A stretch of 64,000 nt of DNA from Maricaulis maris_C (GCF_049116555.1 NZ_JAGDYT010000025.1:62001-126000), one strand, 5' to 3'; positions 28,420 to 36,104 are shown, numbered from the stretch's first letter. Notes: generated by a model from the sequence alone, not told the origin. Program-made: numbers and translations.

Positions 28420-28803
28420 TCAAAGCAGGTCGCGGGCGCGGTCGCCCGGCACCCAGGCCGCGCGTCGGTGCTGGGGCCAGCGCCCGGGCACCACCAGCAT
28501 CAGGTCATAACGCAGATGCAAAGACTGCAGATCTGGGCGACGCGCACGCCAGATGGAGGCCGCTCGCGTGATCCGGCCCCGCTGGCGCGACCCGATTGAA
28601 TCCAGCGCAGCCTGCACGGAAGAGCGCGCCTTCACTTCAATGAAAACTAGATATTCACCGCGCCGGGCAACCAGGTCTATCTCCCCCGCCGCTGTACGGG
28701 CGCGGTGATCCAGCAACTGATAGCCCTTGCAGAGGAGCCAGCCCATGGCCAGCCATTCAGCCCATCGGCCGCGGGCTTCCGCCTGCCGCCGCGCCCGGCT
28801 CAC
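28420..28803 (-). CDS. yraN: UPF0102 family protein YraN
   Basis: A 127-residue predicted nuclease-fold protein of unknown role. The motif block GYQLLDHRARTAAGEIDLVARRGEYLVFIEVKARSS (split E-ID-EVK pattern typical of restriction-endonuclease-like folds) is intact. Start GTG 28803 overlaps the rsmI stop (GTGA), which fixes the start. The rsmI-yraN-gshB neighbourhood is widely conserved and supports the name. Confidence 0.92.
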   Translation of the reverse strand: MSRARRQAEARGRWAEWLAMGWLLCKGYQLLDHRARTAAGEIDLVARRGEYLVFIEVKARSSVQAALDSIGSRQRGRITRAASIWRARRPDLQSLHLRYDLMLVVPGRWPQHRRAAWVPGDRARDLL

Positions 28804-29696
28804 CGGCCCTCGCCCTTGAGCGCGAGGGCCCGGGCATAGACATCGCGCCGGGACCAGCCAGACGCCTCCGCGACGTGGCTGGCGGCCTCCTTGACCCTCA
28901 TGTCCTCGAGCGCGGCACCCAGCGCCGCATCGATCCGTCCGGCATCCCAGTCATCAGCAGCCGGCGGTCCGACCACAATCACGACCTCGCCACGCGGCGG
29001 GCCCGTCTCGGAATAGTGAGCAGCGAGTTCAGACAGGCTGCCGCGTCGGGCCTCTTCATGCAGTTTGGTCAGCTCACGGCAGACTGCGGCCGGGCGATCG
29101 CCCAGGATCGTGGCGAGACTGGCCAGCATAGCGGGGAGGCGCGAGACGCCCTCATAGAAGACAAGACTGCCCGGGACATGACGAAAGGGCTCCAGCCAGG
29201 CTTCGCGCGGACCGGTCTTTTGCGGCGGGAAGCCGGCAAAGGTGAAGCAATCAGTCGGAAGCCCAGCGATCGCGAGCGCTGCGAGGACTGCCGACGCGCC
29301 AGGAATGGCTGTCACCGGGACATCGTCAGCGATGGCCTCACGCGCCAGCTTGTAGCCCGGGTCCGAAACCAGCGGCGTTCCGGCATCTGAGACCAGGGCA
29401 ATACGCGCGCCCTTACGCAGATCGGCAAGAATTCCGGGCCTGACGCGCTCGCCGTTATGGTCGTGATAGGCGGTGAGTTCGACCCGCAGGTCATAGGCAT
29501 CGAGCAGACGTCGCGTGACCCGGGTATCCTCCGCGAGGACGCGATCGACACCGCCCAGAACGTCCAGCGCCCGCAAGGTGATGTCGCGCAGATTGCCGAT
29601 TGGCGTTGAAACAAGATAGAGGCCCGGTCCGAGCGCTTGCCCCTTGCCGCCGTGGCGGATAGCTTCGCCTTGAATTTCCCGGGATGTTTCGGTCAT
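28800..29696 (-). CDS. rsmI: 16S rRNA 2'-O-ribose C1402 methyltransferase RsmI
   Basis: A SAM-dependent tetrapyrrole-methylase-fold enzyme of 298 residues that methylates C1402 of 16S rRNA. The signature LYLVSTPIGNLRDITLRALDVL, the glycine loop SDAGTPLVSDPGYKLAREA and FAGFPPQKTGPREAWL are all present. Start ATG 29696 is chosen because upstream sequence in this frame is just the reverse of the divergent lipoprotein gene; the start sits on the same CATG that starts that gene. Confidence 0.95.
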   Translation of the reverse strand: MTETSREIQGEAIRHGGKGQALGPGLYLVSTPIGNLRDITLRALDVLGGVDRVLAEDTRVTRRLLDAYDLRVELTAYHDHNGERVRPGILADLRKGARIALVSDAGTPLVSDPGYKLAREAIADDVPVTAIPGASAVLAALAIAGLPTDCFTFAGFPPQKTGPREAWLEPFRHVPGSLVFYEGVSRLPAMLASLATILGDRPAAVCRELTKLHEEARRGSLSELAAHYSETGPPRGEVVIVVGPPAADDWDAGRIDAALGAALEDMRVKEAASHVAEASGWSRRDVYARALALKGEGR

Positions 29697-31047
29697 GCTT
29701 CCAGTCTTCAAATCGCGTATCGCCCTGTCACTCGACACTTTGGCACAAAGCCGGGCGGCGCGCTGCCTCGCTGTCATCGGCCTCGTCGGAACCCTGGCCG
29801 CTTGCGGCACAACACAGACGACACCCCCGCCCCAGCCGGTGATCGTACCGCCGGCACCGGTGATCGAGGAGCCGGTCGAGCAGGAGCCGGAACCGGTCGA
29901 AGAACCCGTCGCAGTCGGCCTCATGCCGCCGCACATGGCCGACCGGGATATTGCCCGCGTCGCTGTCCTCCTGCCCTTCTCGGCCGATAATTCCGGTGCC
30001 CGTTCTGAAGCCCTGCGGCTTTTGAGGGCCGCCGAGCTGGCATTGTTCGAGCGTGGCAGCGGCAATTTGCTGCTGATCCCGAAAGACACGCAAGGCACGC
30101 CGCAGGGCGCCCGCTCCGCGGCGCTGGCGGCTGTCGAAGACGGTGCCGATATCATTGTCGGCCCGCTTTTTGGCCCAGCCGTCGAGGCGGCCGGACAAGT
30201 TGCCCGTCAGGCCGATGTCCCTGTTATTGCCTTCACAACTGACACAACCGTCGCCGGCGATGGCGTCTATCTGATGAGCTTCCCGCCGGAATTGGAAGTC
30301 GCCCGGATCGTCGAATATGCGACGCGGCAGGGCGTCGAACGCTTTGCCTATCTGGGGCCGCAGAACCGTTATGGCATGGCGGTCTATTCGGCTCTTGAGG
30401 ACAATTCGGCTCTGACCGGCGGATATATTGCTGCGGAGAGTTTTTACACCGGCGATGTCGAAGCGATGGCCCGCGCCTCTGCCCGGCTGGCCGAGGGCGT
30501 CTTCGAGCCGCTGACCCCGGAAGAAGCCGACGAACTGCGTCAGCAAGATTGGGTTCCGGACCCGGAAGCGCCCTTCCAGGCGGTCATTCTGCCGGAAGGC
30601 GGGACACGACTGCGGTCGCTGGGCCCGCTCCTGATCTCCCAGGCTGTCGATCCGCTTGTTGTGCGTTTTCTTGGTACCGGTTTGTGGAATGACCCGGACC
30701 TGCTGCGTGAACCGGCCCTGCATGGCGGCTGGTTCGCTGGCCCGGACCTGAATGCGCGCACGGCCTTTGAAACCGCCTATGAGACCAATTTCGGTAGCGA
30801 ACCCTCCCGGATTGCCAGCCTCGCCTATGATGCGATGAGCCTGGCCGCGCATCTCGATGGCGGTGAGCGCGGCTTTACCCGCGAAGCGATCGAGGAAGAC
30901 CAGGGCTTCCTGGGCGCTGATGGACTTTTCCGGTTCCGCGAAACCGGTCTGATCGAACGTGGTCTGGCCATCTATGAGATGCGCTCACGCGGCCTGCGTG
31001 AAATTGAGCCGGCGCCGCTGACTTTCGAGCCTGAAGACTCCTTCTAG
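29695..31047 (+). CDS. Penicillin-binding-protein activator, LppC/LpoA-like lipoprotein
   Basis: A 450-residue lipoprotein (lipobox TLAAC, C37) with a proline/glutamate-rich linker (EEPVEQEPEPVEEPV) then a type I periplasmic-binding fold (VAVLLPFSADNSGARSEALRL; GADIIVGPLFGPAVEAAGQV). This is the C-terminal LpoA/LppC domain; the N-terminal TPR half of E. coli LpoA is missing, as in other alphaproteobacteria. It is presumed to stimulate a penicillin-binding protein from the outer membrane. ATG 29695 has little ribosome-site support; a TTG at codon 16 would still leave a usable signal. Confidence 0.87.
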   Translation: MLPVFKSRIALSLDTLAQSRAARCLAVIGLVGTLAACGTTQTTPPPQPVIVPPAPVIEEPVEQEPEPVEEPVAVGLMPPHMADRDIARVAVLLPFSADNSGARSEALRLLRAAELALFERGSGNLLLIPKDTQGTPQGARSAALAAVEDGADIIVGPLFGPAVEAAGQVARQADVPVIAFTTDTTVAGDGVYLMSFPPELEVARIVEYATRQGVERFAYLGPQNRYGMAVYSALEDNSALTGGYIAAESFYTGDVEAMARASARLAEGVFEPLTPEEADELRQQDWVPDPEAPFQAVILPEGGTRLRSLGPLLISQAVDPLVVRFLGTGLWNDPDLLREPALHGGWFAGPDLNARTAFETAYETNFGSEPSRIASLAYDAMSLAAHLDGGERGFTREAIEEDQGFLGADGLFRFRETGLIERGLAIYEMRSRGLREIEPAPLTFEPEDSF

Positions 31048-31050
31048 GCA

Positions 31051-32220
31051 TCAAGGCAGGATTTCACGCGTTACCCGATCAGCAAGCAGGCGCCCGCTGG
31101 CGCTCAGGCGCAGCCTTGATTCGTCCAGTTCGAGCATGCCGGATTCGAGCATCTGCGTGACACCGTCGGCATCGAGCTCGCATCCTGTACTGGCTGAGAG
31201 ATGGGCGAGGTCCAGCCCGTCGATGACGCGCAGACCAAGAAAGGCCCGCTCGACCAGGTCGTCCTGTGGTGTCAGACGCTCCATGCCGTCCGGAGCGATG
31301 CCCGACCCGGTCTTCTGAACCGAGCGGATGTAATCGACTGGGCGTCGGCAGGCGGTTGTGGCGTAGCGCCCCCCATTGACGGATTGGCCCAGACGGCCAT
31401 GGGCGCCAGGACCGACACCGATCCAGTCCCCACCTTCCCAATAGAGACGGTTATGCGTTGAGCGGTCTTGCGGCGTTCGCGCATGGTTGGAGATTTCATA
31501 GGCCGCAAACCCCGCAGCCTCACACTGGGATTGGGTTGCCTCATAAAGATCGGCTGCGCTGTCCCCATCGACTGCGAGTGTCTCGCCACGCTCGCTCCGC
31601 TTCCCGAATGCGGTACCGGCTTCAATGGTGAGCTGGTAGGCGGAAACATGGCCGGCACCGGTCGTCAAAGCCTCTCCCAGGTCAACCGACCAGGCCGCCA
31701 GGTCCTGGCCCGCCCACGCATAGATCATGTCGACGGAAACCCGATCGAATACCGCCAATGCGGAATCAATCGCCAAGCGCGCTTCCGGCCCGTCATGATC
31801 GCGGCCCAGCTTCCGCAGGACAGCGTCATCAAAGCTCTGAACCCCCAGGGACAGGCGTTGGATGCCGGCTTCGGCGAGACCAGCAAAGCGAGCCTGATCA
31901 TTCGGATTGGCTTCCAGCCCGATTTCAATATCCGGCGCGAAGCCCCAGAGCCGATCCGCAACCTCGAGGACACGCGACACAGCGGCCGGCGTCATCAAGG
32001 ACGGCGTACCGCCACCCAGGTGAAGACTGGCAAGCTGACGGTCGCCCGTCCGCACTCGCCACTCCGCCATATCCATCAAGATGGCATCCAGAAGCGCGTC
32101 ATCATCGCCCTTCGGGCGGTAGACGTTGAAATCGCAATACGGACAGATGCGCGCGCAATAAGGCCAGTGAAGATAGAGTCCCAGCGCACGACCCAGCCCG
32201 GTATCCGGTTGTCGGGTCAA
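31051..32220 (-). CDS. hemW: Radical-SAM heme chaperone HemW
   Basis: A 389-residue radical SAM protein of the HemN-like family. The cluster motif is YCARICPYCDFNVY (C-x3-C-x2-C), followed by SLHLGGGTPSLM. HemW lacks the extra cysteine of true HemN and is thought to insert or carry heme rather than oxidise coproporphyrinogen. The start is an unusual TTG at 32220 that overlaps the rdgB stop as TTGA; no other start fits before the conserved YLHWPYC. The gene ends 3 bases from the lipoprotein stop on the opposite strand. Confidence 0.9.
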   Translation of the reverse strand: MTRQPDTGLGRALGLYLHWPYCARICPYCDFNVYRPKGDDDALLDAILMDMAEWRVRTGDRQLASLHLGGGTPSLMTPAAVSRVLEVADRLWGFAPDIEIGLEANPNDQARFAGLAEAGIQRLSLGVQSFDDAVLRKLGRDHDGPEARLAIDSALAVFDRVSVDMIYAWAGQDLAAWSVDLGEALTTGAGHVSAYQLTIEAGTAFGKRSERGETLAVDGDSAADLYEATQSQCEAAGFAAYEISNHARTPQDRSTHNRLYWEGGDWIGVGPGAHGRLGQSVNGGRYATTACRRPVDYIRSVQKTGSGIAPDGMERLTPQDDLVERAFLGLRVIDGLDLAHLSASTGCELDADGVTQMLESGMLELDESRLRLSASGRLLADRVTREILP

Positions 32221-32810
32221 GAACCGAACTCGGCCCGGGTCATGGCATCAAGTGCCTGAGCCCGGTGGCTGAGCTTGCGCTTCTCGGCCGCACTCATCTC
32301 CCCGAATGTTCGGTCATGACCGTGCGGCCGGAAGACCGGGTCATAGCCAAACCCGCCCGGTCCGCGGGGCGGCCAGACAATATCGCCGACAACTTCACCC
32401 TCAAAGAAGCTCACTGTCCTTCCCGGCCGAGCGAGTGCGATCGTACAGATGAAGCGGGCCGTGCGGTCGGAAGCTCCGATCTCCGTCAATCCGTCCTCGA
32501 CGCGCTGCATGGCGCGCGTGAAGTCACGCGGCTCGCCGGCCCAGCGCGCGGAGTAAATCCCCGGATCACCGCCCAGCGCATCCACTGAAAGCCCGGAATC
32601 GTCAGCCAGACAAGGCAATCCCGTGGCCTCACACGCCGCCCGGGCCTTCAGCGCAGCATTACCGCGGAATGTCGTCTCGGTTTCATCGGGTTCAGGCAGA
32701 TCAAGGTCGCCGGCGCTTTTCAGGGCGATTCCAAACGGAGCCAGAATCTGCTCCATCTCCTTGATCTTGCCCGCATTATGGCTCGCGATTACCCAGGTTT
32801 CCTGGCTCAT
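32217..32810 (-). CDS. rdgB: XTP/dITP diphosphatase (house-cleaning nucleotidase)
   Basis: Hydrolyses non-canonical purine triphosphates (ITP, dITP, XTP) to protect DNA and RNA. The 197-residue protein opens with the Ham1 signature IASHNAGKIKEMEQIL and carries CLADDSGLSVDALGGDPG and the C-terminal GGFGYDPVFRP. A GGGG site precedes ATG 32810. It is coupled to hemW. In many alphaproteobacteria rph lies directly upstream; here a 1.35 kb plus-strand cassette intervenes. Confidence 0.96.
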   Translation of the reverse strand: MSQETWVIASHNAGKIKEMEQILAPFGIALKSAGDLDLPEPDETETTFRGNAALKARAACEATGLPCLADDSGLSVDALGGDPGIYSARWAGEPRDFTRAMQRVEDGLTEIGASDRTARFICTIALARPGRTVSFFEGEVVGDIVWPPRGPGGFGYDPVFRPHGHDRTFGEMSAAEKRKLSHRAQALDAMTRAEFGS

Positions 32811-32993
32811 TTTGACCCCTTATCGACCCGGTTTCATATCGCCTTTCGAAAAATTCATATCGAAAAACGATATTTTCTGCTTGCGTGCCCCGAACTTTGT
32901 GTTTATCGATAAACAACAAGGACGGGAAACGTCGTCCGAACAACATGAATGACAACGGTAATTGGTCAGATACAAGACAAAGGAAACAGTAAA
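32811..32993. promoter_or_regulatory. AT-rich divergent control region with palindromic operator candidates
   Basis: 183 bases between rdgB (minus) and the 38-codon peptide gene (plus), noticeably richer in A+T than its surroundings. It contains ATATCG-AAAAA-CGATAT (32857-32873), the perfect 14-base palindrome GTTTATCGATAAAC (32901-32914), further single ATATCG/TATCGA copies at about 32821 and 32835, and GACG-GGAAA-CGTC (32921-32933). The shared core TATCG in both orientations suggests several copies of one binding site, probably for the XRE regulator encoded at 33761. Confidence 0.5.
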
Positions 32994-33110
32994 ATGGTCA
33001 GGTCCAAAAATTCAGGCATGCAGATGGTCGGCTCTATCGCCATCAATCTGGTATTGCTGGTTTCAGTTGCCGCCGGCGCGTTCTACGCCATTGCTCCGGT
33101 TACGGCATGA
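32994..33110 (+). CDS. 38-residue single-pass membrane peptide
   Basis: A small frame not likely to be called by standard finders. It starts at ATG 32994, with AAAGGAAACAGTAAA in front giving a Shine-Dalgarno match, and encodes a short basic head (MVRSKNSGM), one hydrophobic segment of about 25 residues (VGSIAINLVLLVSVAAGAFY) and a TA end. It could be a membrane microprotein or a leader peptide for the DUF2975 gene 82 bases downstream. Coding is inferred from ribosome site, composition and context; no homologue is known to me. Confidence 0.5.
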   Translation: MVRSKNSGMQMVGSIAINLVLLVSVAAGAFYAIAPVTA

Positions 33111-33120
33111 TGGAAAAAGT

Positions 33121-33166
33121 CGCGTGAGATCCGACGGATCGGAATAAAGTCCGCGGATCTCGCGTG
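33121..33166 (+). promoter_or_regulatory. Intercistronic hairpin before the DUF2975 gene
   Basis: Arms 33121-33133 and 33154-33166 form a 13-bp stem with two G-U pairs that are only allowed in the plus-strand RNA, closing a 20-base loop. Outer bases allow an alternative extension, GTCGC with GCGAC. It lies between the 38-codon peptide and the AGGGAAGGGG ribosome site of DUF2975. No run of T follows, so attenuation, RNA processing or stabilisation is more likely than simple termination. Confidence 0.55.
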
Positions 33167-33192
33167 CGACGCCTAAAAGGGAAGGGGCGGTC

Positions 33193-33747
33193 ATGAAGAC
33201 ACTGGGCAGCGGATCATTGGTATCCGTGCTGAAAGTGGTACTGGATATCCTCTGGTATCTAGCCTGGGGTCTGTTGGGTTTTGCAGCCCTCGTACTGATC
33301 GCTACTGGCGCAACCCTGCTGATGGATTGGCTGGGGTATTCGCCCAATTTCCTGACTGACTTGTTTCAGGCCATCAGAGATTATGGCGGCGCATACCCGA
33401 TCTTGATCGCACATATCATCGCGTTCCTGGTCGTCAATGATCGGCTTCGTCGCATTTTTGCGACCCTGGTCGCCGGAGACCCCTTCGTCCCGGAAAATGC
33501 GGGTCACCTTCGGATGATCGCGATTGCAATCGCGGTATTCCAGGTGCTGCGCTACATGGCCCAGGGAGCCGTCGCGATGGTGCTGACGCTGTTGCACACC
33601 GATGCCCCCGTGGTCGGCGGCGTGGAAATCAACAAGTTTGCCAGCTTCGATCTTGGGGCCTGGTTTGCCGTGGCGGCACTCCTGGTCCTGGCGGAAGTGT
33701 TCCGCGAAGGTGCTCGAATGCGCCAAGAACAAAAATTGACGATTTAG
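33193..33747 (+). CDS. DUF2975 family membrane protein
   Basis: A 184-residue protein with four hydrophobic segments (about 10-47, 65-85, 105-130, 148-170) and the conserved loop VNDRLRRIFATLVAGDPFVPENAGHLRMIA split over segments 2-3, typical of DUF2975. Such proteins are regularly paired with a small YozG-type XRE regulator, exactly as here (33761, 13 bases after the stop). Function is unknown. Strong AGGGAAGGGG ribosome site 5 bases before ATG. The gene is the main body of a plus-strand cassette between rdgB and rph. Confidence 0.85.
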   Translation: MKTLGSGSLVSVLKVVLDILWYLAWGLLGFAALVLIATGATLLMDWLGYSPNFLTDLFQAIRDYGGAYPILIAHIIAFLVVNDRLRRIFATLVAGDPFVPENAGHLRMIAIAIAVFQVLRYMAQGAVAMVLTLLHTDAPVVGGVEINKFASFDLGAWFAVAALLVLAEVFREGARMRQEQKLTI

Positions 33748-33760
33748 GGAGACGCACACC

Positions 33761-33985
33761 ATGCCCATTCGCGTCACTCTTGATCGCATGCTCCTAGAGC
33801 GCCGCATGTCGCTGACCGAACTCTGCGACCGTGTCGGCATCACCATGGCCAACCTGTCCATTCTCAAGACAGGCAAGGCCAAGGCCGTCCGCTTCTCGAC
33901 CCTGGAAGCGCTCTGCCGCGAACTGGGTTGTCAGCCTGGCGACCTGTTGAGTTTTGATGATGAGGACGAGGACGCTGCCGAATAG
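33761..33985 (+). CDS. Small XRE/Cro-type helix-turn-helix regulator (YozG-like)
   Basis: A 74-residue DNA-binding protein: helix-turn-helix MSLTELCDRVGITMANLSILKTGKAKAVRFSTLEAL and an acidic tail DDEDEDAAE after the conserved LGCQPGDLLSF. This is the single-domain type found next to DUF2975 genes. It probably represses its own operon; the palindromes at 32857-32914 are the obvious candidate operators. AGGGAG lies upstream of ATG 33761. It is the last gene of the plus-strand cassette. Confidence 0.88.
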   Translation: MPIRVTLDRMLLERRMSLTELCDRVGITMANLSILKTGKAKAVRFSTLEALCRELGCQPGDLLSFDDEDEDAAE

Positions 33986-34027
33986 GCGCGATCGTCACCA
34001 CAAGACCGCCGGCCTGTGTGCCGACGG

Positions 34028-34120
34028 GACAGACGGCGGGGGTGGGCCTGCACGGTAGCCCCTTCCCAAAGAGGCCGTGCGGGCCGTTTCCAGCCCCCCA
34101 GCGCGCCCCCGCCGTCTGTT
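34028..34120 (+). ncRNA. Candidate structured RNA or complex terminator downstream of the XRE gene
   Basis: A nested structure: outer perfect stem 34029-34042 with 34106-34119 (14 bp, very GC-rich) and an inner 11-bp stem 34045-34055 with 34075-34085 that includes one wobble, closing a 19-base loop. Two pairs (34049 with 34081, and 34028 with 34120) are G-U on the plus strand but would be A-C mismatches on the minus strand, so the RNA is most likely plus-strand. No clear T-tract follows. It could be a small RNA or the stable 3' end of the XRE operon. The conserved SRP RNA loop motif is absent. Confidence 0.45.
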
Positions 34121-34160
34121 CTTCCTATCCGTACCGACCTGTACAGCCGACCCGATGCGC

Positions 34161-34883
34161 TCAGTCGCGCGAGGCCAAGGCCGCCAATTGCGCGTCACAA
34201 AGCTGCGAAACACCCAATTTGGCCAGGACGAATAATTCGTCAAAATCAGTTTCCGGGATCGGCTTGTCTTCTGCCGTCGCCTGAATTTCGACGATACCGC
34301 CTTTATCCGTCAGAACAAAGTTGGCATCGGCCTCGGCCCGGCGATCTTCTTCATATTCGAGATCCAGACGGGGTTCGCCGTCAATGACGCCACAGGAGAT
34401 GGCGGCAAGCTGGCCATGGACCGGGTCCTCTTTGAGAACACCTTCCTCAATCAGATATCCAATGGCCTGTTTCAGCGCGACCCAGGCGCCGGTGATCGCG
34501 GCTGTGCGTGTGCCGCCATCGGCTTGCAGAACATCGCAGTCAATCGTGATCTGGCGCTCGCCGAGGGCCTTGAGATCAACGACCGCCCGCAGGGAGCGTC
34601 CGATCAGGCGCTGGATTTCCTGGGTCCGGCCGGATTGTTTCCCGGCCGTTGCCTCGCGGCGCGAGCGGGTGTGGGTGGCGCGCGGCAGCATGCCGTATTC
34701 CGCCGTCACCCAGCCCTTGCCGCCGCCGCGCAGCCAGGGCGGAACATTTTCCTCTACCGACGCTGTACACAGGACATGTGTGCCACCAAAGCGGGCCAGG
34801 CAGGAGCCTTCCGCATAGACCGAGGCGCCGGCTTCCAGGCTGATTTCCCGCATTGCATCGCGGGCGCGTCCATTCGGTCTCAT
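34161..34883 (-). CDS. rph: Ribonuclease PH
   Basis: A phosphorolytic 3'-5' exoribonuclease that trims tRNA precursors. The 240-residue protein has the complete family pattern: RPNGRARDAMREISLEAGAS, GWVTAEYGMLPRATHTRSRREA and TIDCDVLQADGGTRTAAITGA. Length is standard (238-241), with no C-terminal truncation of the kind found in some E. coli K-12 strains. GGAGAGA lies in front of ATG 34883. It is divergent from hrcA, with 134 bases between them. Confidence 0.97.
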   Translation of the reverse strand: MRPNGRARDAMREISLEAGASVYAEGSCLARFGGTHVLCTASVEENVPPWLRGGGKGWVTAEYGMLPRATHTRSRREATAGKQSGRTQEIQRLIGRSLRAVVDLKALGERQITIDCDVLQADGGTRTAAITGAWVALKQAIGYLIEEGVLKEDPVHGQLAAISCGVIDGEPRLDLEYEEDRRAEADANFVLTDKGGIVEIQATAEDKPIPETDFDELFVLAKLGVSQLCDAQLAALASRD

Positions 34884-35017
34884 ATGTCTCTCCGGTCTCG
34901 GTGTTTCCTGCCACCGCTCCTAGCGGCGTTGCCGCCGGGCTTCAAGCGAGCTGGCCTTCACGCCCCCAAATGTCTTGCGCATTGAACAGGAGGGCGGGCG
35001 CGATTAATTGAAGAAGC

Positions 35018-36097
35018 ATGATACCTGCCGCACCGCAATCGGCCCTGGCCGCGCTGGACGACCGGATGCGCACGATCTTTCGCGAGATCGTGGAAGCCTA
35101 TCTGCGCTCGGGCGACCCGGTCGGTTCTCGCACCCTGTCACAGACAGGCAATCTGTCCCTGTCACCGGCCTCCATCCGCAACACCATGGCCGATCTCGCC
35201 GATCTGGGCCTGTTGAGCGCACCGCATTCAAGCGCGGGGCGCATGCCGACCCACGCCGGTTTGCGCCTGTTCGTGGACGGTTTGCTGCAAGTGGGCGAGT
35301 TGTCGGTGGATGAGCGGCGGGCAATTGAAGGTCAGGTCTCGGTCTCCGGGCGCTCGACCCAGGACCTGCTGACCGAGGCGACCTCGCTGCTGGGCGGACT
35401 GGCGGGCGGGGCGGGCCTCGTTGTCACCTCGAAGCGCGAAGCGCCTTTGCGGCATGTCGAATTTGTCCCGCTGTCGGCTGTGGAGATGCTGGCAGTCCTC
35501 GTTTTCGAGGATGGCAGTGTCGAAAACCGTCTCATGCGGTCTCCGGACGGGATTCCGCCGGCGGCGCTGATCGAGGCCGGCAACTACCTCTCCACACGCC
35601 TGAAGGGCCGCACGCTGAGCGATGCCCGCAAGGCCATCGAGACCGAAATCGCAGAACGCCGGTCCGCCCTCGACAGTGCTGCCGAGGGCCTCGTTACACA
35701 GGGTTTGGCGGATTGGAGCGGCGGCAAGGGACAGGAGCGCTCGCTGATCGTTCGGGGCCAGGCCCGGCTTCTGGAAAGCCTGGAAGCGGCCAGCGATCTC
35801 GAACGCATCCGGCGCCTGTTCGACGACATCGAGCGCAAGGAAGAGCTGATCACCCTGCTGGACAAGGCCCGCGACGCCCAGGGCGTACGGCTCTTCATTG
35901 GCGCCGAGAACCCGCTTTTCAGTCTTTCGGGTTCCAGTGTGATCGTGGCTCCCTATATGAATGCGGAACAGGAAATCATCGGGGCGCTGGGTGTAATTGG
36001 CCCCACCCGTTTGAACTATGCCCGTGTTATCCCCCTCGTCGACTACACTGCCCGTGTGGTCGGACAGATACTGGATGGCGCGCGATCGCGAGAGTGA
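35018..36097 (+). CDS. hrcA: Heat-inducible transcription repressor HrcA
   Basis: Represses groESL-type heat-shock operons through CIRCE elements. The 359-residue protein has the N-terminal winged helix (FREIVEAYLRSGDPVGSRTL; LSPASIRNTMADLADLGLL; HSSAGRMPTHAGLRLFVDGLL) and the C-terminal GAF-like domain ending in GVIGPTRLNYARVIPLVDYTA. I looked for CIRCE (TTAGCACTC-N9-GAGTGCTAA) upstream of hrcA, grpE and dnaK and found none, so its target is probably groESL elsewhere. grpE follows in the same direction 7 bases later. Confidence 0.96.
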   Translation: MIPAAPQSALAALDDRMRTIFREIVEAYLRSGDPVGSRTLSQTGNLSLSPASIRNTMADLADLGLLSAPHSSAGRMPTHAGLRLFVDGLLQVGELSVDERRAIEGQVSVSGRSTQDLLTEATSLLGGLAGGAGLVVTSKREAPLRHVEFVPLSAVEMLAVLVFEDGSVENRLMRSPDGIPPAALIEAGNYLSTRLKGRTLSDARKAIETEIAERRSALDSAAEGLVTQGLADWSGGKGQERSLIVRGQARLLESLEAASDLERIRRLFDDIERKEELITLLDKARDAQGVRLFIGAENPLFSLSGSSVIVAPYMNAEQEIIGALGVIGPTRLNYARVIPLVDYTARVVGQILDGARSRE

Positions 36098-36104
36098 AGA
36101 CAAG

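Noticed and set aside
34028..34120. Signal recognition particle RNA (ffs)
   Set aside because: Long hairpin shape fits, but the conserved GGTCAGG / GGAAG / AGCAG loop sequences are absent.
34884..35017. CIRCE element upstream of hrcA
   Set aside because: No TTAGCACTC-N9-GAGTGCTAA or close variant in the region, nor before grpE or dnaK.
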